NCBI RefSeq assembly: GCF_047654785.1
Contig: NZ_JASGKQ010000003.1
Location: 496,001 to 560,000 of the forward strand
From: Pelomonas sp047654785
GTDB taxonomy: Bacteria > Pseudomonadota > Gammaproteobacteria > Burkholderiales > Burkholderiaceae_C
DNA length: 64,000 nt
Direction: 5' to 3'
The notes beneath the pieces are model-generated. The model had not been told where the DNA came from, did no database searches, and saw only the letters and a program-made list of their open reading frames with translations. Numbering within the stretch: position 1 is the first letter of the stretch; the number at the start of each line of letters is the position of its first letter. Shown piece by piece: positions 41,495 through 52,374 of the stretch. Position numbers and translations under genes: made by a program.

Positions 41495-42631
41495 ATGCCC
41501 CATCTTCTGCGTCTCGCGCCGCCCCTGCTGCCGGCGGTCCTGCTTTCCGCCCTGCTGTCGGGCTGCGGCAAGCAGGCCGCCGCCCCCGAGCCGGAGCGCG
41601 CGGTGCGCACCCAGGTCGTGCGCACCGGCGCCGCGAGCGCGAGCCATGAGTATGCGGCCGAGGTGAAGGCGCGGGTGGAGTCGCGGCTGGCGTTGCGCGT
41701 CGGCGGCAAGCTGCAGAGCCGCGCGGTGAACCTGGGCGACACGGTCCGGCGTGGCCAGGTGCTGGCCCGCATCGACGGCCAGGACCTGAAGCTGGCCGAG
41801 GCCGCCGCCGCGGCCGGCGTGGCCGCCGCGCGCACCAACCGCGACCAGCTGGGCGCCGACTACAAGCGCTTCGTGGACCTGCAGCGCCAGGGCTTCATCA
41901 GCGCGGCCGAGCTGGAGCGCCGCGAGTCGGCCTTCAAGGCCGCGCAGGCGCAGCTGGACCAGGCCAAGGCGCAGGCCGACGCGCAGGGCAACCAGGCCGG
42001 CTATGCGCAGCTGGTGGCCGACGGCGCGGGCGTCATCACGGGCGTCCATGCCGAGCCCGGCCAGGTGCTGGCCGCCGGCACGCCGGTGGTGACGCTGGCG
42101 CTGGACGGCCCGCGCGACATCGTGTTCTCGGTGCCTGAGGACCAGGCCGCCCGCGTGCGCGCGGCGGCCGGCCGGCCGGGCGCGCTGAAGGTGCGGCTCT
42201 GGGGCGGCGACAAGACCTGGCCGCTGACGCTGCGCGAGGTGGCCGCCGCGGCCGACCCGGTCACGCGCACCTTCCTCGTCAAGGCCGACGCCGGCCGGCT
42301 GGACGTGGGGCTGGGCCAGTCCGCCACCGTCGTGCTGGACCTGCCGCAGCGGGCCGACGTGATCAAGCTGCCGCTGTCGGCGGTGCTGCAGCAGGGCGGC
42401 AAGACCTCGGTGTGGCTGCTGGACGGGGCGTCCATGACCGTCAGGCCGGCCGCCGTGCAGGTGGCGGGTGCGGACGGCAACGAGGTGGTCATCGCCGGCG
42501 GGCTGGCGCCGGGCCAGGAGGTGGTCACCGCAGGCGTGCATGTGCTCAACCCCGGGCAGAAGGTGAAGCGCTACGTGCCGCCGCGCACGGCGGCGCCGGC
42601 CACCCCCGCGGCGCCCGCCGCTTCTCGCTGA
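41495..42631 (+). CDS. RND efflux periplasmic adaptor (membrane fusion protein)
   Basis: 378-residue lipoprotein; the lipobox is LLSALLSGC. The adaptor architecture is a lipoyl half (ESRLALRVGGKLQSRAVNLG, TVRRGQVLARIDGQDLKLAE), a helical hairpin (LQRQGFISAAELERRESAFK, AQAQLDQAKAQADAQGNQAG), second lipoyl half (GVITGVHAEPGQVLAAGTPV), beta-barrel and membrane-proximal domains to the Pro/Ala tail. It links the inner-membrane pump to an outer-membrane channel, which is not encoded here. The pump gene starts 14 bp later. Confidence 0.93.
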   Translation: MPHLLRLAPPLLPAVLLSALLSGCGKQAAAPEPERAVRTQVVRTGAASASHEYAAEVKARVESRLALRVGGKLQSRAVNLGDTVRRGQVLARIDGQDLKLAEAAAAAGVAAARTNRDQLGADYKRFVDLQRQGFISAAELERRESAFKAAQAQLDQAKAQADAQGNQAGYAQLVADGAGVITGVHAEPGQVLAAGTPVVTLALDGPRDIVFSVPEDQAARVRAAAGRPGALKVRLWGGDKTWPLTLREVAAAADPVTRTFLVKADAGRLDVGLGQSATVVLDLPQRADVIKLPLSAVLQQGGKTSVWLLDGASMTVRPAAVQVAGADGNEVVIAGGLAPGQEVVTAGVHVLNPGQKVKRYVPPRTAAPATPAAPAASR

Positions 42632-42645
42632 ACGGGGGCGCAGCG

Positions 42646-45600
42646 ATGAGCTCCCCGATGCACCCGCAGCCCCCGGTCGGCGGCTTCAACGTCTCGCGCT
42701 GGGCGCTGGAGCACCCGGCGCTGACGCGCTACCTGATGGTGGTGCTGATGCTGATGGGCTTCGCCGCCTACTTCCAGCTCGGCCAGGACGAAGACCCGCC
42801 GTTCACCTTCCGCGCGATGGTCGTCCAGGCCTTCTGGCCCGGCGCCACGGCGCAGCAGATGGCCGACCAGGTCACCGACAAGATCGAGAAGACGCTGCAG
42901 GAGGTGAACCACGCGGACAAGATCCGCTCGTACACCAAGCCGGGCGAGTCGCTGACCATCTTCCAGGTCAAGGACAACACGCCGCCCGGCGAGGTGTCCG
43001 ACCTCTGGTACCAGACGCGCAAGAAGATCAACGACATGCGCCCCACGCTGCCGCAGGGCGTGCTGGGGCCGGTGTTCAATGACGAGTTCGGCGACGTCTA
43101 CGGCTCGATCTACGCGCTGTCCGCCGACGGCTTCAGCCGCGAGGAGCTGCGCGAGCACGCCGACCGCGTGCGCCAGGCGCTGCTGCGGGTCAAGGACGTG
43201 GCCAAGGTGGAGGTCTTCGGCGTGCAGCCCGAGAAGCTCTACATCGAGATCTCGCAGAAGCGCCTGGCCCAACTGGGCCTGGACTTCACCCAGGTCATCA
43301 ACCAGATCGGCGCGCAGAACGCCGTCGAGGGCGCCGGCCTGCTGAACGCCGGCAGCGCCAGCTTCCAGGTGCGCGTGCAGGGGCAGTTCACGTCGGCGCA
43401 GGCGCTGGCCGAGGTGCCCATCCGCGCGATCAACCCGGCCACGGGGCAGGGCAGCCAGTTCCGCCTGGGCGACATCGCCACGATCACGCGCGGCTATGTC
43501 GACCCGCCGGCCACGATGGTGCGCCACCAGGGCAAGGAGGTGCTGGCGCTGGGCGTCTCGATGGCCAAGGGTGGCGACATCATCGCCATGGGCAAGGCGC
43601 TGGGCGCGGCGCTGAAGGCCATCGAGCGCGACCTGCCCGCCGGCATCCACCTGGAGCAGGTGCAGGACCAGCCCAGGGCGGTGTCCACGTCGGTCGGCGA
43701 GTTCGTCAAGGTGCTGATCGAGGCCGTGGTCATCGTGCTGGCGGTCAGCTTCATCTCGCTGGGCCTGCACACCCGGCCGCTGCGGATCGACGTCTGGCCG
43801 GGCCTGGTGGTGGCCATCACCATCCCGCTGGTGCTGGCCATCACCTTCGTGACCATGCTCTATTGGGGCGTGGGCCTGCACAAGATCTCGCTCGGGGCGC
43901 TCATCATCGCGCTGGGCCTGCTGGTGGACGACGCGATCATTGCCGTCGAGATGATGGTGCGCAAGCTCGAAGAGGGCTACGACAAGATGCACGCCGCCAC
44001 CTACGCCTACGACGTGACGGCCATGCCCATGCTGACCGGCACGCTGATCACGGCGGTGGGTTTCCTGCCCATCGGCCTGGCCAAGTCCACCGTGGGCGAG
44101 TACACGTTCGCGATCTTCGCCGTCACGGCGGCGTCGCTGGTGATCTCGTGGGGCGTGTCGGTCTACTTCGTGCCCTACCTGGGCGCGCTGCTGCTGAAGG
44201 CCCGGCCCACCGAGGGCGAGGTGCACGAGCAGTTCGACACGCCGTTCTACAACCGCTTCCGCGGCGTCGTGCGCTGGTGCGTGGAGAACCGCTGGAAGAC
44301 CGTCGCCATCACGCTGGCGGTGTTCCTGCTGGGCCTGGCGGGCATGGGCCGCGTGCAGCAGCAGTTCTTCCCCGACTCCAGCCGCCCCGAGGTGCTGGTG
44401 GACCTGTGGCTGCCCGAAGGCGCGACCATCCAGGAGACCGAGGCGCTGGCCAGGCGCTTCGAGGCGCGCATGCTCAAGGAGCCCGGCATCGGCACCGTGA
44501 CGACCTGGATCGGCTCCGGCGTGCCGCGCTTCTACCTGCCACTGGACCAGATCTTCCCGCAGGCCAACGTCACCCAGTCCATCCTGGTGCCCAAGGACCT
44601 GGCCGCCCGCGAGGCGTTGCGCACGCGGCTGCCGGCCGTGCTGGCCGAGGAGTTCCCCGAGGCGCGCGGCCGCGTGAAGCTGCTGCCCAACGGCCCGCCG
44701 GTGCCCTACCCGGTGCAGTTCCGCGTCGCCGGGCCGGACCCGCAGGTGGTGCGCGACTGGGCCGACAAGGCCAAGGACATCCTGCGCGCCAGCCCCAACA
44801 TGCGCGGCGTCAACGACAACTGGAACGAGAACGTCAAGACGCTGCGCCTGAAGGTCGACCAGGACAAGGCGCGGGCGCTGGGCGTCTCCAGCCAGAGCCT
44901 GGCGCAGGCCGCGCGGACGCTGCTGTCGGGCACCGTCATCGGCCAGTACCGCGAGGCCGACAAGCTCATCGACATCGTGCTGCGCCAGCCGCAGCAGGAG
45001 CGCGCCGTCATCACCGACATCGGCAACGCCTACCTGCCCACCAGCACCGGCCGCGCGATCCCGCTGACGCAGATCGCCCAGGTCGAGTTCGGCTGGGAGC
45101 CGGGCGTCATGTGGCGCGAGGGGAGGCTGTACGCCGTCACCGTGCAGGGCGACGTGGCCGAGGGCCTGCAGGGCGCCACCGTCACCAAGGAGGTGTGGCC
45201 GCGGCTGGACGAGCTGCAGAAGCGCATGCCCACCGGCTACAGCATCGAGATCGCCGGCGCGGTGGAGGAGAGCAACAAGGGCACGGGCTCCATCGGCGCG
45301 GGCGTGCCCATCGCGCTGTTCATCATGCTGACGCTGCTGATGCTGCAGCTGCACAGCTTCGTGCGCGCGGCGCTGGCCTTCCTGACCGGCTTCTTCGGCA
45401 TCGCCGGCGTGGCGTTCGCGCTGCTGGTGCTGGACCGGCCGTTCGGCTTCGTGGCGCTGCTGGGCGTCATCGCGCTGTTCGGCATGATCATCCGTAACTC
45501 CGTCATCCTGATCGACCAGATCGAGCAGGACCGCGCGCGCGGCGTGCCGGACTGGTCGGCCGTCGTCGAGTCCGCGGTGCGGCGCTTCCGGCCCATCGTG

Positions 45601-45822
45601 CTGACGGCCGCGGCCGCCGTGCTGGCCATGATCCCGCTGTCGCGCAGCGTGTTCTGGGGGCCGATGGCCGTGGCCATCATGGGCGGGCTGATCGTCGCCA
45701 CCGCGCTGACGCTGCTGGCGCTGCCGGCGATGTACTCCATCGTCTTCCGCGTGCAGCGGCCCGAGGCGCCCAGCCGCCTGTCCAGCCGCTTCCGGGACAC
45801 CGAGGCCGGCGAACCGGCCTGA
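42646..45822 (+). CDS. RND-family efflux permease
   Basis: 1,058-residue inner-membrane proton antiporter with the usual twelve helices and two large periplasmic loops. First helix TRYLMVVLMLMGFAAYFQLG; porter-domain segment QEDPP-like (GQDEDPPFTFRAMVVQAFWP). TM4 carries the proton-relay acids in LGLLVDDAIIAVEMMVRKLE. The second half begins at WCVENRWKTVAITLAVFLLG, and VTVQGDVAEGLQG and NSVILIDQIEQDRARG are typical. Closest to the HAE-type drug/solvent pumps; the substrate cannot be told from sequence. Cotranscribed with the adaptor gene. Confidence 0.95.
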   Translation: MSSPMHPQPPVGGFNVSRWALEHPALTRYLMVVLMLMGFAAYFQLGQDEDPPFTFRAMVVQAFWPGATAQQMADQVTDKIEKTLQEVNHADKIRSYTKPGESLTIFQVKDNTPPGEVSDLWYQTRKKINDMRPTLPQGVLGPVFNDEFGDVYGSIYALSADGFSREELREHADRVRQALLRVKDVAKVEVFGVQPEKLYIEISQKRLAQLGLDFTQVINQIGAQNAVEGAGLLNAGSASFQVRVQGQFTSAQALAEVPIRAINPATGQGSQFRLGDIATITRGYVDPPATMVRHQGKEVLALGVSMAKGGDIIAMGKALGAALKAIERDLPAGIHLEQVQDQPRAVSTSVGEFVKVLIEAVVIVLAVSFISLGLHTRPLRIDVWPGLVVAITIPLVLAITFVTMLYWGVGLHKISLGALIIALGLLVDDAIIAVEMMVRKLEEGYDKMHAATYAYDVTAMPMLTGTLITAVGFLPIGLAKSTVGEYTFAIFAVTAASLVISWGVSVYFVPYLGALLLKARPTEGEVHEQFDTPFYNRFRGVVRWCVENRWKTVAITLAVFLLGLAGMGRVQQQFFPDSSRPEVLVDLWLPEGATIQETEALARRFEARMLKEPGIGTVTTWIGSGVPRFYLPLDQIFPQANVTQSILVPKDLAAREALRTRLPAVLAEEFPEARGRVKLLPNGPPVPYPVQFRVAGPDPQVVRDWADKAKDILRASPNMRGVNDNWNENVKTLRLKVDQDKARALGVSSQSLAQAARTLLSGTVIGQYREADKLIDIVLRQPQQERAVITDIGNAYLPTSTGRAIPLTQIAQVEFGWEPGVMWREGRLYAVTVQGDVAEGLQGATVTKEVWPRLDELQKRMPTGYSIEIAGAVEESNKGTGSIGAGVPIALFIMLTLLMLQLHSFVRAALAFLTGFFGIAGVAFALLVLDRPFGFVALLGVIALFGMIIRNSVILIDQIEQDRARGVPDWSAVVESAVRRFRPIVLTAAAAVLAMIPLSRSVFWGPMAVAIMGGLIVATALTLLALPAMYSIVFRVQRPEAPSRLSSRFRDTEAGEPA

Positions 45823-45968
45823 GCCTGGGCCCGGCCCCCGGCCCCAGGGTTTTGCCGCCCCGCGTCCCGGGGCGGCGGGCCGGGCGCGCGGGGTCGCTAC
45901 AATCGCCGGTTTGCCGAATCGCCTGAATCGCCTACGGGGCTGCTCCAGCGGCAGCCCAACCCAGAATC

Positions 45969-46055
45969 GCGCGGGTGGCGAAATTGGTAGACGCACCAGG
46001 TTTAGGTCCTGACGCCTTCACGGGCGTGCCGGTTCGAGTCCGGCCCCGCGCACCA
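45969..46055 (+). tRNA. tRNA-Leu(UAG)
   Basis: 87 nt with acceptor pair GCGCGGG/CCCGCGC, D-arm GGTAGA, anticodon loop TTTAGGT (anticodon TAG), long variable arm (CGCCTTCACGGGCG), T-arm GCCGGTTCGAGTCCGGC and encoded CCA. It reads CUN codons including the CTA codons of the leuL leader. A TACAAT box near 45897 may be its -10. Confidence 0.95.
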
Positions 46056-46085
46056 CCCTGTCCTTCAACTGTTCCCGAGTCCATC

Positions 46086-47402
46086 ATGGCCGTCACCGTC
46101 GAAACCCTCGAAAAGCTGGAACGCCGCATCACCCTGCACGTGGCGGCCGCTGACATCAACAGCGAAGTCGAAGCCCGCCTGAAGAAGCTGGCCCGCACCG
46201 TCAAGGCCGACGGCTTCCGCCCCGGCAAGGTGCCGATGAACGTCGTCGCGCAGCGCTACGGCTACTCGGTGCAGTACGAGGTCGTCAACGACAAGCTCGG
46301 CCAGGCCTTCAACGACGCCGCCAACGAAGCCCAGCTGCGCGTCGCCGGCATGCCCCGCATCGAGCAGAAGAACGAGGCCCCCGAGGGCCAGATGGCCTTC
46401 GACGCGACCTTCGAGGTCTACCCCGAGGTCAAGATCGGCGACCTGGCCGCGGCGGAAGTCGAGCGCGTCGCCAGCGACGTGACCGAGGAAGCCATCGACA
46501 AGACCGTCGAGATCCTGCGCAAGCAGCGCCGCAGCTTCGCGCAGCGCGCCGCCGCCGACGTGGCCCAGGCCGGTGACCGCGTCACCATCGACTTCGAAGG
46601 CAAGATCGACGGCGAGCCCTTCCAGGGCGGCAAGGCCGAGGGCTTCCAGTTCCTGATCGGCGAAGGCCAGATGCTGGAGCAGTTCGACGCTGCCGTGCGC
46701 GGCATGAAGGCCGGCGAGAGCAAGACCTTCCCGCTGCAGTTCCCGGAGGACTACCACGGCAAGGACGTGGCCGGCAAGGAGGCCGACTTCCTGGTCACCG
46801 TCAAGAAGATCGAGGCCCAGCACCTGCCCGAAGTGAACGAGGCCTTCGCCAAGTCGCTGGGCATCAAGGACGCGACGGTCGAGGCGCTGCGCGCCGACAT
46901 CAAGAAGAACCTCGAGCGCGAGGTGAAGTTCCGCGTGCTGGCCCGCAACAAGGGCGCCGTGATGGACGCGCTGGTCTCGGTGTCCGAGCTGGACGTGCCC
47001 AACGCGCTGGTGCAGGGCGAGGCCGAGCGCATGGTCGCCGCCGCCCGCGAGGACCTGAAGAAGCGCGGCGTCAAGGATGCCGACAAGGCCGAGATCCCCA
47101 CCGACATCTTCAAGCCCCAGGCCGAGCGCCGCGTGCGCCTGGGCCTGGTCGTCGCCGAGCTGGTGCGCGCCAACAACCTGCAGGCCAAGCCGGCCCAGCT
47201 GCAGGCGCACATCGAGGAGCTGTCGCAGAGCTACGAGAAGCCCGCCGAAGTGATGCGCTGGTACCTGAGCGACCGCGAGCGCATGGCCGGGGTGGAGGCC
47301 GTCGTCGTCGAGAACAACGTCACGGACTTCGTGCTGGCCACCGCCAAGGTGACCGACAAGGCCCTGCCGTTCGACGAGCTGATGGCCGCCGCCGGCAACT
47401 GA
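46086..47402 (+). CDS. tig: Trigger factor (ribosome-associated chaperone)
   Basis: 438-residue peptidyl-prolyl isomerase/chaperone that binds nascent chains at the ribosome exit. The ribosome-binding tail signature GFRPGKVPMNVV is at residues 39-50, the FKBP-type domain is central (DRVTIDFEGKIDGEPFQGGK, FPEDYHGKDVAGKEADFLVT) and the long helical substrate cradle is C-terminal. Start ATG 46086 lies 30 bp after tRNA-Leu. It leads the conserved tig-clpP-clpX-lon set; a terminator follows. Confidence 0.98.
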   Translation: MAVTVETLEKLERRITLHVAAADINSEVEARLKKLARTVKADGFRPGKVPMNVVAQRYGYSVQYEVVNDKLGQAFNDAANEAQLRVAGMPRIEQKNEAPEGQMAFDATFEVYPEVKIGDLAAAEVERVASDVTEEAIDKTVEILRKQRRSFAQRAAADVAQAGDRVTIDFEGKIDGEPFQGGKAEGFQFLIGEGQMLEQFDAAVRGMKAGESKTFPLQFPEDYHGKDVAGKEADFLVTVKKIEAQHLPEVNEAFAKSLGIKDATVEALRADIKKNLEREVKFRVLARNKGAVMDALVSVSELDVPNALVQGEAERMVAAAREDLKKRGVKDADKAEIPTDIFKPQAERRVRLGLVVAELVRANNLQAKPAQLQAHIEELSQSYEKPAEVMRWYLSDRERMAGVEAVVVENNVTDFVLATAKVTDKALPFDELMAAAGN

Positions 47403-47422
47403 GCGCCCTTGGCCTGACGAAG

Positions 47423-47451
47423 GCGCCGCGCCGCGAGGCCGGCGCTTTTTT
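47423..47451 (+). terminator. Rho-independent terminator after tig
   Basis: GCGCCG (47423-47428) pairs with CGGCGC (47440-47445), followed by TTTTTT. It separates tig from clpP. Confidence 0.75.
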
Positions 47452-47508
47452 ACTTGCGTGGCCATAATCCGCCCCCACAACCGGACGTATTGATTTCCAA
47501 GGATCTGA

Positions 47509-48117
47509 ATGAGCGCGCTTGAAACCAGCAACCTGGGCATGGTGCCCATGGTCATCGAACAGTCGGGGCGCGGCGAGCGCGCCTACGACATCTACTCGCG
47601 CCTGCTGCGCGAGCGCATCATCTTCCTGGTCGGCCCCGTCAACGACGCGGTGGCCAACCTCGTCGTCGCGCAGCTGCTGTTCCTGGAAAGCGAGAACCCC
47701 GACAAGGAGATCTCGCTCTACATCAACAGCCCCGGCGGCAGCGTCTCGGCCGGCATGTCCATCTACGACACCATGCAGTTCATCAAGCCCGAGGTCTCGA
47801 CGCTGTGCATGGGCATGGCGGCCAGCATGGGCGCCTTCCTGCTGGCGGCCGGCGCCAAGGGCAAGCGCTTCTCGCTGCCCAACGCCAAGGTCATGATCCA
47901 CCAGCCGCTGGGCGGCGCGCAGGGCCAGGCGACGGACATCGAAATCCATGCGCGTGAAATCCTGCGGACGCGCGAGGCCTTGAACCGCATCCTGGCCGAG
48001 CGCACCGGCCAGACGCTGGAGAAAATCCAGTCGGACACCGAGCGCGACTACTTCATGTCCGCCGCCGAGGCCCAGGGCTACGGCCTGATCGACCAGGTGC
48101 TGGAGCACCGGCCCTGA
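47509..48117 (+). CDS. clpP: ATP-dependent Clp protease proteolytic subunit
   Basis: 202-residue serine protease forming a tetradecamer. Catalytic Ser in MGMAASMGAFLLAAGAKGKR, His in KVMIHQPLGGAQGQATDIEI, and Asp in the TERDYFMSAAEAQGYGLIDQ segment. The N-terminus (GMVPMVIEQSGRGERAYDIY, SRLLRERIIFLVGPVNDAVA) is canonical. Directly upstream of its unfoldase partner clpX, 58 bp apart. Confidence 0.98.
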   Translation: MSALETSNLGMVPMVIEQSGRGERAYDIYSRLLRERIIFLVGPVNDAVANLVVAQLLFLESENPDKEISLYINSPGGSVSAGMSIYDTMQFIKPEVSTLCMGMAASMGAFLLAAGAKGKRFSLPNAKVMIHQPLGGAQGQATDIEIHAREILRTREALNRILAERTGQTLEKIQSDTERDYFMSAAEAQGYGLIDQVLEHRP

Positions 48118-48175
48118 GCCGGTCGCTGAACTATCATCATCCGAGGCATTCCGCCCCTTCTTCCCGAGCAGTTCC

Positions 48176-49447
<1,272 letters not shown>

Positions 49448-49478
49448 CGGCGTTTCCGGCTCACCTTGCATTCGCACC

Positions 49479-49501
49479 CTCAGGCCGCACATCGGCCTGA
49501 G
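49479..49501 (+). promoter_or_regulatory. Hairpin in the lon 5' leader
   Basis: Perfect 9-bp stem CTCAGGCCG-CACAT-CGGCCTGAG ending 2 bp before the purine-rich ribosome-binding stretch AAGAGAGGT. There is no T-run, so it is not an ordinary terminator; it may affect mRNA stability or lon translation. Confidence 0.4.
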
Positions 49502-49515
49502 AAAGAGAGGTCTTC

Positions 49516-51930
49516 ATGTCCGGACATCCCATCCTTCCCGCCGACCCGATCACGCTGCCGCTGCTGCCGCTGCGTGACGTGGTCGTGTTCCCGCACATGG
49601 TCATCCCGCTGTTCGTCGGGCGCCCCAAGTCCATCAAGGCGCTGGAAGCCGCGATGGAAGCCGGCCGCCAGATCATGTTGGTCGCGCAGAAGGCCGCCGG
49701 CAAGGACGAGCCCAAGGCCGAGGACATGTTCGAGGTCGGCTGCGTCTCCAGCATCCTGCAGATGCTGAAGCTGCCCGACGGCACCGTGAAGGTGCTCGTC
49801 GAGGGCCTGCAGCGCGCCACCACGCAGTCCATCACCGAGCCCGGCGAGCACTTCGTCGCCGAAGTCACGCCCATCCCGCCCGAGGCCGAGCATGCGCCCG
49901 AGGTCGAGGCGCTGCGCCGCGCGGTGACGCAGCAGTTCGACCAGTACGTCAAGCTCAACAAGAAGATCCCGCCCGAAATCCTGACCTCCATCGGCGGCAT
50001 CGACGACCCGGGTCGCCTGGGCGACACCATCGCCGCCCACCTGCCGCTCAAGCTCGACGCCAAGCAGGCCGTGCTGGACCTGGCCGACGTCGCCAAGCGC
50101 CTGGAGAAGCTGCTCGCCCTGCTGGAGCACGAGGTCGACATCCTGCAGGTGGAAAAGCGCATCCGCGGCCGCGTCAAGCGCCAGATGGAGAAGAGCCAGC
50201 GCGAGTACTACCTGAACGAGCAGGTCAAGGCCATCCAGAAGGAACTCGGCGACGGCGAGGACGGCGCCGACATGGAGGAGCTGGAAAAGAAGATCCTCGC
50301 CGCCAAGATGCCCAAGGAGGCGCGCAAGAAGGCCGATGCCGAGCTGAAGAAGCTCAAGCTGATGTCGCCGATGTCCGCCGAGGCGACCGTGGTGCGCAAC
50401 TACATCGACACCCTGGTCAACCTGCCCTGGAGCAAGAAGACCAAGATCAAGCACGACCTGAAGAACGCCGAGGACGTGCTCAACGAAGACCACTACGGCC
50501 TGGAGAAGGTCAAGGACCGCATCCTCGAATACCTCGCGGTGCAGCAGCGCGTGGACAAGGTCAAGGCGCCCATCCTGTGCCTGGTCGGCCCGCCGGGCGT
50601 CGGCAAGACCTCGCTGGGCCAGAGCGTGGCGCGCGCCACCGGCCGCAAGTTCATCCGCATGGCGCTGGGCGGCGTGCGCGACGAGGCCGAGATCCGTGGC
50701 CACCGCCGCACCTACATCGGCTCCATGCCGGGCAAGGTGCTGCAGTCGCTGACCAAGGTCGGCACGCGCAACCCGCTGTTCCTGCTCGACGAGATCGACA
50801 AGCTGGGCATGGACTTCCGCGGCGACCCGTCCTCGGCGCTGCTGGAGGTGCTCGACCCCGAGCAGAACCACACTTTCGGTGACCATTACGTCGAGGTCGA
50901 TTTCGACCTCTCCGACGTGATGTTCGTCGCCACGTCCAACTCGATGAACATCCCGCCGGCGCTGCTGGACCGGATGGAGGTCATCCGCCTGTCGGGCTAC
51001 ACCGAGGACGAGAAGGTCAACATCGCGCAGACCTACCTGCTGCCCAAGCAGCGCAAGAACAACGGCGTGCTGGACGAGGAGCTGGAAGTCACCGAGTCCG
51101 CGATCCGCGGCGTGATCCGCTACTACACGCGGGAAGCCGGCGTGCGCTCGCTGGAACGCGAGATGTCCAAGATTTGCCGCAAGGTCGTCAAGGGCATCCA
51201 GCTCAAGGCCTATGAGGGCAAGGTCGTCGTCACGGAAGACAACCTCCACGACTTCCTCGGCGTGCGCAAGTACGACTTCGGCCGCGCCGAGAAGAAGAAC
51301 CAGGTCGGCCAGGTCGTCGGCCTCGCATGGACCGAGGTGGGCGGCGACCTGCTGACCATCGAGGCGACCGCGATGCCGGGCAAGGGCAACATCATCCGCA
51401 CCGGCTCGCTGGGCGACGTGATGAAGGAGTCCGTCGAGGCCGCGCGCACCGTCGTGCGCTCGCGTGCCCGCCGCCTGGGCATCAAGGACGAGGTGTTCGA
51501 GAAGCGCGACGTGCACGTCCACGTGCCCGATGGCGCGACGCCCAAGGACGGCCCCAGCGCCGGCGCGGCGATGACCACGGCCTTCGTGTCCGCGCTGACC
51601 GGCATCCCGGTGCGCGCCGACGTGGCGATGACCGGCGAGATCACGCTGCGCGGCGAGGTCACCGCCATCGGCGGCCTGAAGGAGAAGCTGCTCGCGGCCC
51701 ACCGCGGCGGCATCAAGACCGTGATGATCCCGGAGGAGAACGTCAAGGACCTGCAGGACATCCCCGAGAACGTGAAGAACCAGCTGGAGATCGTGCCGGT
51801 GCGCTGGATCGAGCGCGTGCTGGAGGTGGCGCTGGAGGCCGTGCCAACGCCGCTGCCCGACGAGGACGTGGCCGTCGCGCCGGCCAAGCCGGACGAGGGC
51901 GCGGCCGCGAGCACGGCCGTGCCGCATTGA
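49516..51930 (+). CDS. lon: ATP-dependent protease Lon
   Basis: 804-residue AAA+ serine protease. The N-terminal LON domain begins ITLPLLPLRDVVVFPHMVIP; the coiled-coil linker follows (VKRQMEKSQREYYLNEQVKA). Walker A GPPGVGKTSLGQSVARATGR, Walker B FLLDEIDKLGMDFRGDPSSA. The protease domain contains the catalytic Ser in PKDGPSAGAAMTTAFVSALT and the Lys in GLKEKLLAAHRGGIKTVMIP. Downstream of clpX by 68 bp with a leader hairpin. Complete and typical of bacterial LonA. Confidence 0.98.
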   Translation: MSGHPILPADPITLPLLPLRDVVVFPHMVIPLFVGRPKSIKALEAAMEAGRQIMLVAQKAAGKDEPKAEDMFEVGCVSSILQMLKLPDGTVKVLVEGLQRATTQSITEPGEHFVAEVTPIPPEAEHAPEVEALRRAVTQQFDQYVKLNKKIPPEILTSIGGIDDPGRLGDTIAAHLPLKLDAKQAVLDLADVAKRLEKLLALLEHEVDILQVEKRIRGRVKRQMEKSQREYYLNEQVKAIQKELGDGEDGADMEELEKKILAAKMPKEARKKADAELKKLKLMSPMSAEATVVRNYIDTLVNLPWSKKTKIKHDLKNAEDVLNEDHYGLEKVKDRILEYLAVQQRVDKVKAPILCLVGPPGVGKTSLGQSVARATGRKFIRMALGGVRDEAEIRGHRRTYIGSMPGKVLQSLTKVGTRNPLFLLDEIDKLGMDFRGDPSSALLEVLDPEQNHTFGDHYVEVDFDLSDVMFVATSNSMNIPPALLDRMEVIRLSGYTEDEKVNIAQTYLLPKQRKNNGVLDEELEVTESAIRGVIRYYTREAGVRSLEREMSKICRKVVKGIQLKAYEGKVVVTEDNLHDFLGVRKYDFGRAEKKNQVGQVVGLAWTEVGGDLLTIEATAMPGKGNIIRTGSLGDVMKESVEAARTVVRSRARRLGIKDEVFEKRDVHVHVPDGATPKDGPSAGAAMTTAFVSALTGIPVRADVAMTGEITLRGEVTAIGGLKEKLLAAHRGGIKTVMIPEENVKDLQDIPENVKNQLEIVPVRWIERVLEVALEAVPTPLPDEDVAVAPAKPDEGAAASTAVPH

Positions 51931-51936
51931 GTGCGC

Positions 51937-51956
51937 GGCCGGCTTGCCAGCCGGCC
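51937..51956. repeat. Perfect inverted repeat after lon
   Basis: GGCCGGC-TTGCCA-GCCGGCC, a 7-bp perfect stem followed by AAAA. It overlaps the -35 of the tRNA promoter (TTGCCA is its loop). Confidence 0.6.
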
Positions 51957-51973
51957 AAAAGTTGGATTACAAT
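51944..51973 (+). promoter_or_regulatory. Promoter of the tRNA cluster
   Basis: TTGCCA (51944-51949), 18-bp spacer, TACAAT (51968-51973), about 40 bp before the first tRNA-Gly. Confidence 0.6.
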
Positions 51974-52012
51974 GCCAGCTTCGCTAGACCGGCAACGGGA
52001 TGGCGAAACAAA

Positions 52013-52088
52013 GCGGGATTAGCTCAGTTGGTAGAGCGATACCTTGCCAAGGTATAGGTCGAGAGTTCGAGCCTCTTATCCCGCTCCA
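52013..52088 (+). tRNA. tRNA-Gly(GCC), copy 1
   Basis: 76 nt with acceptor GCGGGAT/ATCCCGC, D-arm AGCTCAGTTGGTAGAGC, anticodon stem-loop ATACC-TTGCCAA-GGTAT (GCC), T-arm GAGAGTTCGAGCCTCT and encoded CCA. Confidence 0.97.
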
Positions 52089-52165
52089 GATGTTCCAGAA
52101 AAGGGAAGCCCCGGCTTCCCTTTTGCATCAAGGCCGCACCAACGGCCTTGATTTGGGTTTACGGC

Positions 52166-52239
52166 GGCGCGATAGCAAAGCGGTTATGCCCCGGATTGCA
52201 AATCCGGTCAGTCCGGTTCGACTCCGGATCGCGCCTCCA
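52166..52239 (+). tRNA. tRNA-Cys(GCA)
   Basis: 74 nt with acceptor GGCGCGA/TCGCGCC, anticodon stem-loop CGGAT-TGCAAAT-CCG (GCA), T-arm CCGGTTCGACTCCGG, discriminator T and encoded CCA. Confidence 0.97.
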
Positions 52240-52252
52240 AAAACGCATTCAT

Positions 52253-52328
52253 GCGGGTGTAGCTCAGTTGGTAGAGCGCAACCTTGCCAAGGTTGAGGTC
52301 ACGAGTTCGAGCCTCGTTACCCGCTCCA
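52253..52328 (+). tRNA. tRNA-Gly(GCC), copy 2
   Basis: 76 nt with acceptor GCGGGTG, anticodon stem-loop CAACC-TTGCCAA-GGTTG, T-arm ACGAGTTCGAGCCTCGT and encoded CCA. It differs from copy 3 mainly in the anticodon stem. Confidence 0.97.
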
Positions 52329-52374
52329 GAAAATCGGTCGCACCGATGCCCAGCCGCAAGGCGGGGCGAAATGC

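Noticed and set aside
45840..45890. GC-rich inverted repeat after the RND operon as a plus-strand terminator
   Set aside because: The T residues precede rather than follow the stem in the plus direction, so it would act only on the other strand, where no gene ends.
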